Below, piece by piece: positions 7,719 through 8,510 of a stretch of 8,510 bases of DNA (positions within the stretch are counted from its first letter, which is position 1; the number at the start of each line of letters is the position of its first letter). The position numbers and the translations under genes are program-made. Source of the DNA: Clostridia bacterium. Lineage in GTDB: Bacteria > Bacillota > Clostridia > Oscillospirales > CAG-272. Location of the stretch: NCBI GenBank assembly GCA_017518025.1, contig JAFWWR010000247.1:1-8510 (forward strand), given 5' to 3'. Under the pieces are notes generated by a model. It saw nothing but the letters and a program-made list of their open reading frames with translations, had not been told where the DNA came from and searched no databases.

Positions 7719-7748
7719 CCGGGGGAACTTTACGGGAAAGTCCCCCGG
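7719..7748. repeat. Imperfect palindrome, third copy of the terminator-type hairpin family
   Basis: CCGGGGGAACTTT (7719-7731) pairs with AAAGTCCCCCGG (7737-7748), with one bulged A and an ACGGG loop. It resembles the GGGGGACTTT stem at 5060. Neither side has a T-run, so it may be a decayed terminator left by the upstream SLH gene. It lies in the leader of the glycosidase gene, about 20 bp before its ribosome site. Confidence 0.65.
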
Positions 7749-7764
7749 CGACATCTTGATCCAT

Positions 7765-7940
7765 GCTTTCCGCGAGCCGGTACAGGAACGTCACCGTCTG
7801 AGCGCGGGTGCAGACGCTGTTCGGCGAGAACGTGGTACGTCGGCGGCGACAGCCCAGGCGACGGCCGCCTCGTAGAACGCGCCCTTTTTCACGTCCGTGA
7901 ACTTCGAGTTCGTCTTATCCACCGCGGGCGAGCCGGCATA
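7765..7940 (-). pseudogene. Remnant of an SLH-domain gene, frameshifted
   Basis: One minus-strand frame gives AGSPAVDKTNSKFTDVKKGA followed by FYEAAVAWAV (7937-7848), and a second gives TTFSPNSVCTRAQTVTFLYR followed by LAES (7836-7765). Together they make one typical SLH repeat of the kind found at the C-terminus of secreted Clostridia proteins. Between WAV and TTFSP about six or seven residues are missing and the frame changes, so this is a deletion of roughly 20 nt and not a single-base error. There is no signal peptide and no start in the right frame. After the break no stop occurs, and the frame runs straight into the glycosidase. Confidence 0.75.
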
Positions 7941-7957
7941 TATGTCTCTGTCCTTCA

Positions 7958-7986
7958 AGTATATCACAAACGGCCTTATTGTTCAA
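7958..7986 (-). promoter_or_regulatory. SigA-type promoter with extended -10, upstream of the SLH remnant and glycosidase
   Basis: Minus strand TTGAAC (7986-7981), a 17-bp spacer ending TGA, then TATACT (7963-7958). TG-N before the -10 matches the extended -10 motif. It points through the SLH remnant to the glycosidase and is the best candidate promoter for it, giving a leader of about 265 nt. Confidence 0.6.
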
Positions 7987-8022
7987 GTGTCCGGAGCCGT
8001 GTTTCCCCCCGGCGGCGCGGCC

Positions 8023-8106
8023 CATCACGTCCCGCAGGACACATCACGCCCGCAAGGGCGCATCACTGCCGCAGGGAGCATCACTTGCCTGAAGGGCAAA
8101 CATCAT
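8023..8106. repeat. CATCAC hairpin array: four variable short palindromes with a constant spacer
   Basis: CATCAC occurs at 8023, 8042, 8061 and 8079, with CATCAT at 8101, a spacing of 18-22 bp. Between them are short inverted repeats of different sequence: GTCC-CGCA-GGAC (8029-8040), CGCCC-GCAA-GGGCG (8047-8060), CTGCC-GCA-GGGAG (8066-8078, one mismatch) and TTGCC-TGAAG-GGCAA (8085-8099). The stems change but pairing is kept. It is not a CRISPR: repeats are 6 bp and the variable parts are palindromes. It lies outside both flanking predicted transcripts. Confidence 0.75.
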
Positions 8107-8131
8107 TTCGAGCCCCGGATGGGGGAAAGAA

Positions 8132-8155
8132 AAAAGGCGCCGGATGGCGTCTTTT
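8132..8155. terminator. Terminator-like hairpin without an adjacent gene to terminate
   Basis: AAAAGGCGCC (8132-8141) pairs with GGCGTCTTTT (8146-8155) around a GGAT loop, with one G-T pair. The T-tract continues as CTTT on the + strand, and A-rich flanks give a T-tract on the - strand. It sits between the CATCAC array and the next promoter. Confidence 0.6.
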
Positions 8156-8186
8156 CTTTGCGTTTGGCGAATAATTTCGGGCGCGA

Positions 8187-8215
8187 TTGACAACCGGACC
8201 GTATACCGATATAAT
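8187..8215 (+). promoter_or_regulatory. Perfect-consensus SigA promoter of the third SLH gene
   Basis: TTGACA (8187-8192), a 17-bp spacer, then TATAAT (8210-8215), both hexamers exact. Predicted start is about 8222, giving a leader of about 80 nt before ATG 8303. I see no recognisable riboswitch in that leader. Confidence 0.9.
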
Positions 8216-8288
8216 ATAAACACAAGGAACGCCCGATCGAACGGGGAAAAATTCTTCAGGATCATCAGGCGCTTGTTTGACCATCATC

Positions 8289-8294
8289 GGAGGT
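8289..8294 (+). promoter_or_regulatory. Ribosome binding site of the third SLH gene
   Basis: GGAGGT, 8 nt before ATG 8303. Near-ideal sequence and spacing fix the start. Confidence 0.85.
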
Positions 8295-8302
8295 ACGGAA
8301 TA

Positions 8303-8510
8303 ATGATTAAAAGAACGCTCTCGTTTATCATCGCGGCGATCTTTCTGCTTGCTCTGATCCCGGCGGCGGTATCGTCGGAGTCGCTCGAGATGGATTTCAA
8401 GGACGTTCCCAAGGGCAAATGGTACTATAGTTACGTCAAGTACGCGTACGAAAACGGACTTATGGTCGGCACGTCCAAAACGACGTTTGAGCCGGGCGGA
8501 AAGTTGACGC
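8303..8510 (+). CDS. Secreted SLH-domain protein, N-terminal part only (3' end outside window)
   Basis: Sixty-nine residues are visible. MIKRTLSFIIAAIFLLALIP is a signal-peptide core, with likely cleavage near residues 24-25 (AAVSS). An SLH repeat starts at residue 32 with FKDVPKGKWYYSYVKYAYEN and continues GLMVGTSKTTFEPGGKLT before the window ends. Start, ribosome site and consensus promoter all agree. The SLH sequence differs from that of the two genes at the left, so the rest of the protein cannot be guessed; it may be another surface enzyme held to the wall in the same way. The promoter quality suggests strong expression. Confidence 0.9.
   Translation, partial: MIKRTLSFIIAAIFLLALIPAAVSSESLEMDFKDVPKGKWYYSYVKYAYENGLMVGTSKTTFEPGGKLT

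Noticed and set aside
5060..7748. Insertion sequence bounded by the GGGGGACTTT-type palindromes
   Set aside because: There is no transposase and no target duplication; the hairpins are self-complementary terminator-like units, not paired terminal repeats.
5731..7875. A 714-codon open frame on the + strand
   Set aside because: It lies antisense to the GH127-like gene, its translation is rich in Arg, His and Pro with no recognisable domain, and it arises from GC-rich codon bias in the real gene.
7892..7939. A 16-codon minus-strand leader peptide (MPARPRWIRRTRSSRT) after the 7958-7986 promoter
   Set aside because: It has only a GAAGGA-like site 11 nt upstream and lies out of frame over SLH remnant sequence; an attenuation role is possible but unsupported.
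8023..8106. CRISPR array
   Set aside because: The constant part is only 6 bp, the variable parts are palindromes of 12-15 bp, and no cas gene is present.
8044..8287. Short minus-strand open frames (68-73 codons) over the array and promoter
   Set aside because: They run across the hairpin array and the consensus promoter; the translation simply reads the repeats and resembles no protein.
8263..8287. Further CATCAG/CATCAT copies 19 bp apart in the leader of the third SLH gene
   Set aside because: The spacing matches the array, but there is no palindrome between them and the words are short enough to occur by chance.

Overview
The window looks like a chromosome fragment from a GC-rich, probably gut-associated, uncultured Clostridia member. 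The pointers are S-layer homology (SLH) proteins with Firmicutes-style signal peptides, strong AGGAGG-type ribosome sites, SigA-like TTGACA/TATAAT promoters with 17-bp spacers, and intrinsic terminators. Taxonomy is inferred from these features, not shown.

Left half (1-5055, + strand): two tandem paralogous genes, the first cut by the window edge. Each encodes SLH repeats, then the N-terminal part of a pectate-lyase-like beta-helix carbohydrate-active protein, then a calcineurin-like metallophosphoesterase with all five metal motifs. The beta-helix module stops after what looks like its first rung, and the phosphoesterase sits where the rest of the helix would be expected. They are probably one operon (37 bp apart). 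Two hairpins end it, the second also serving the convergent gene.

Middle (5142-7686, - strand): a small multi-pass membrane protein of unknown function with its own promoter, preceded by a cytoplasmic GH127/DUF1680-type (beta-L-arabinofuranosidase-like) glycosidase with its own ribosome site and a terminator hairpin that contains its stop codon.

Right end (7719-8510): a broken minus-strand SLH remnant upstream of the glycosidase and still in frame with it, a minus-strand promoter, an array of four short variable hairpins separated by CATCAC (about 19-bp period), a terminator-like hairpin with no gene to terminate, then a perfect-consensus promoter driving a third SLH gene that runs off the window.

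Taken together this is a surface-protein neighbourhood: SLH-anchored exoproteins that may bind glycan and remove or cleave phosphate at the envelope, plus an intracellular glycosidase suited to plant-type arabinosides. The functional link between the phosphoesterases and the glycosidase is only inferred from proximity. The least-explained items are the CATCAC hairpin array and the SLH/beta-helix-fragment/phosphoesterase architecture.
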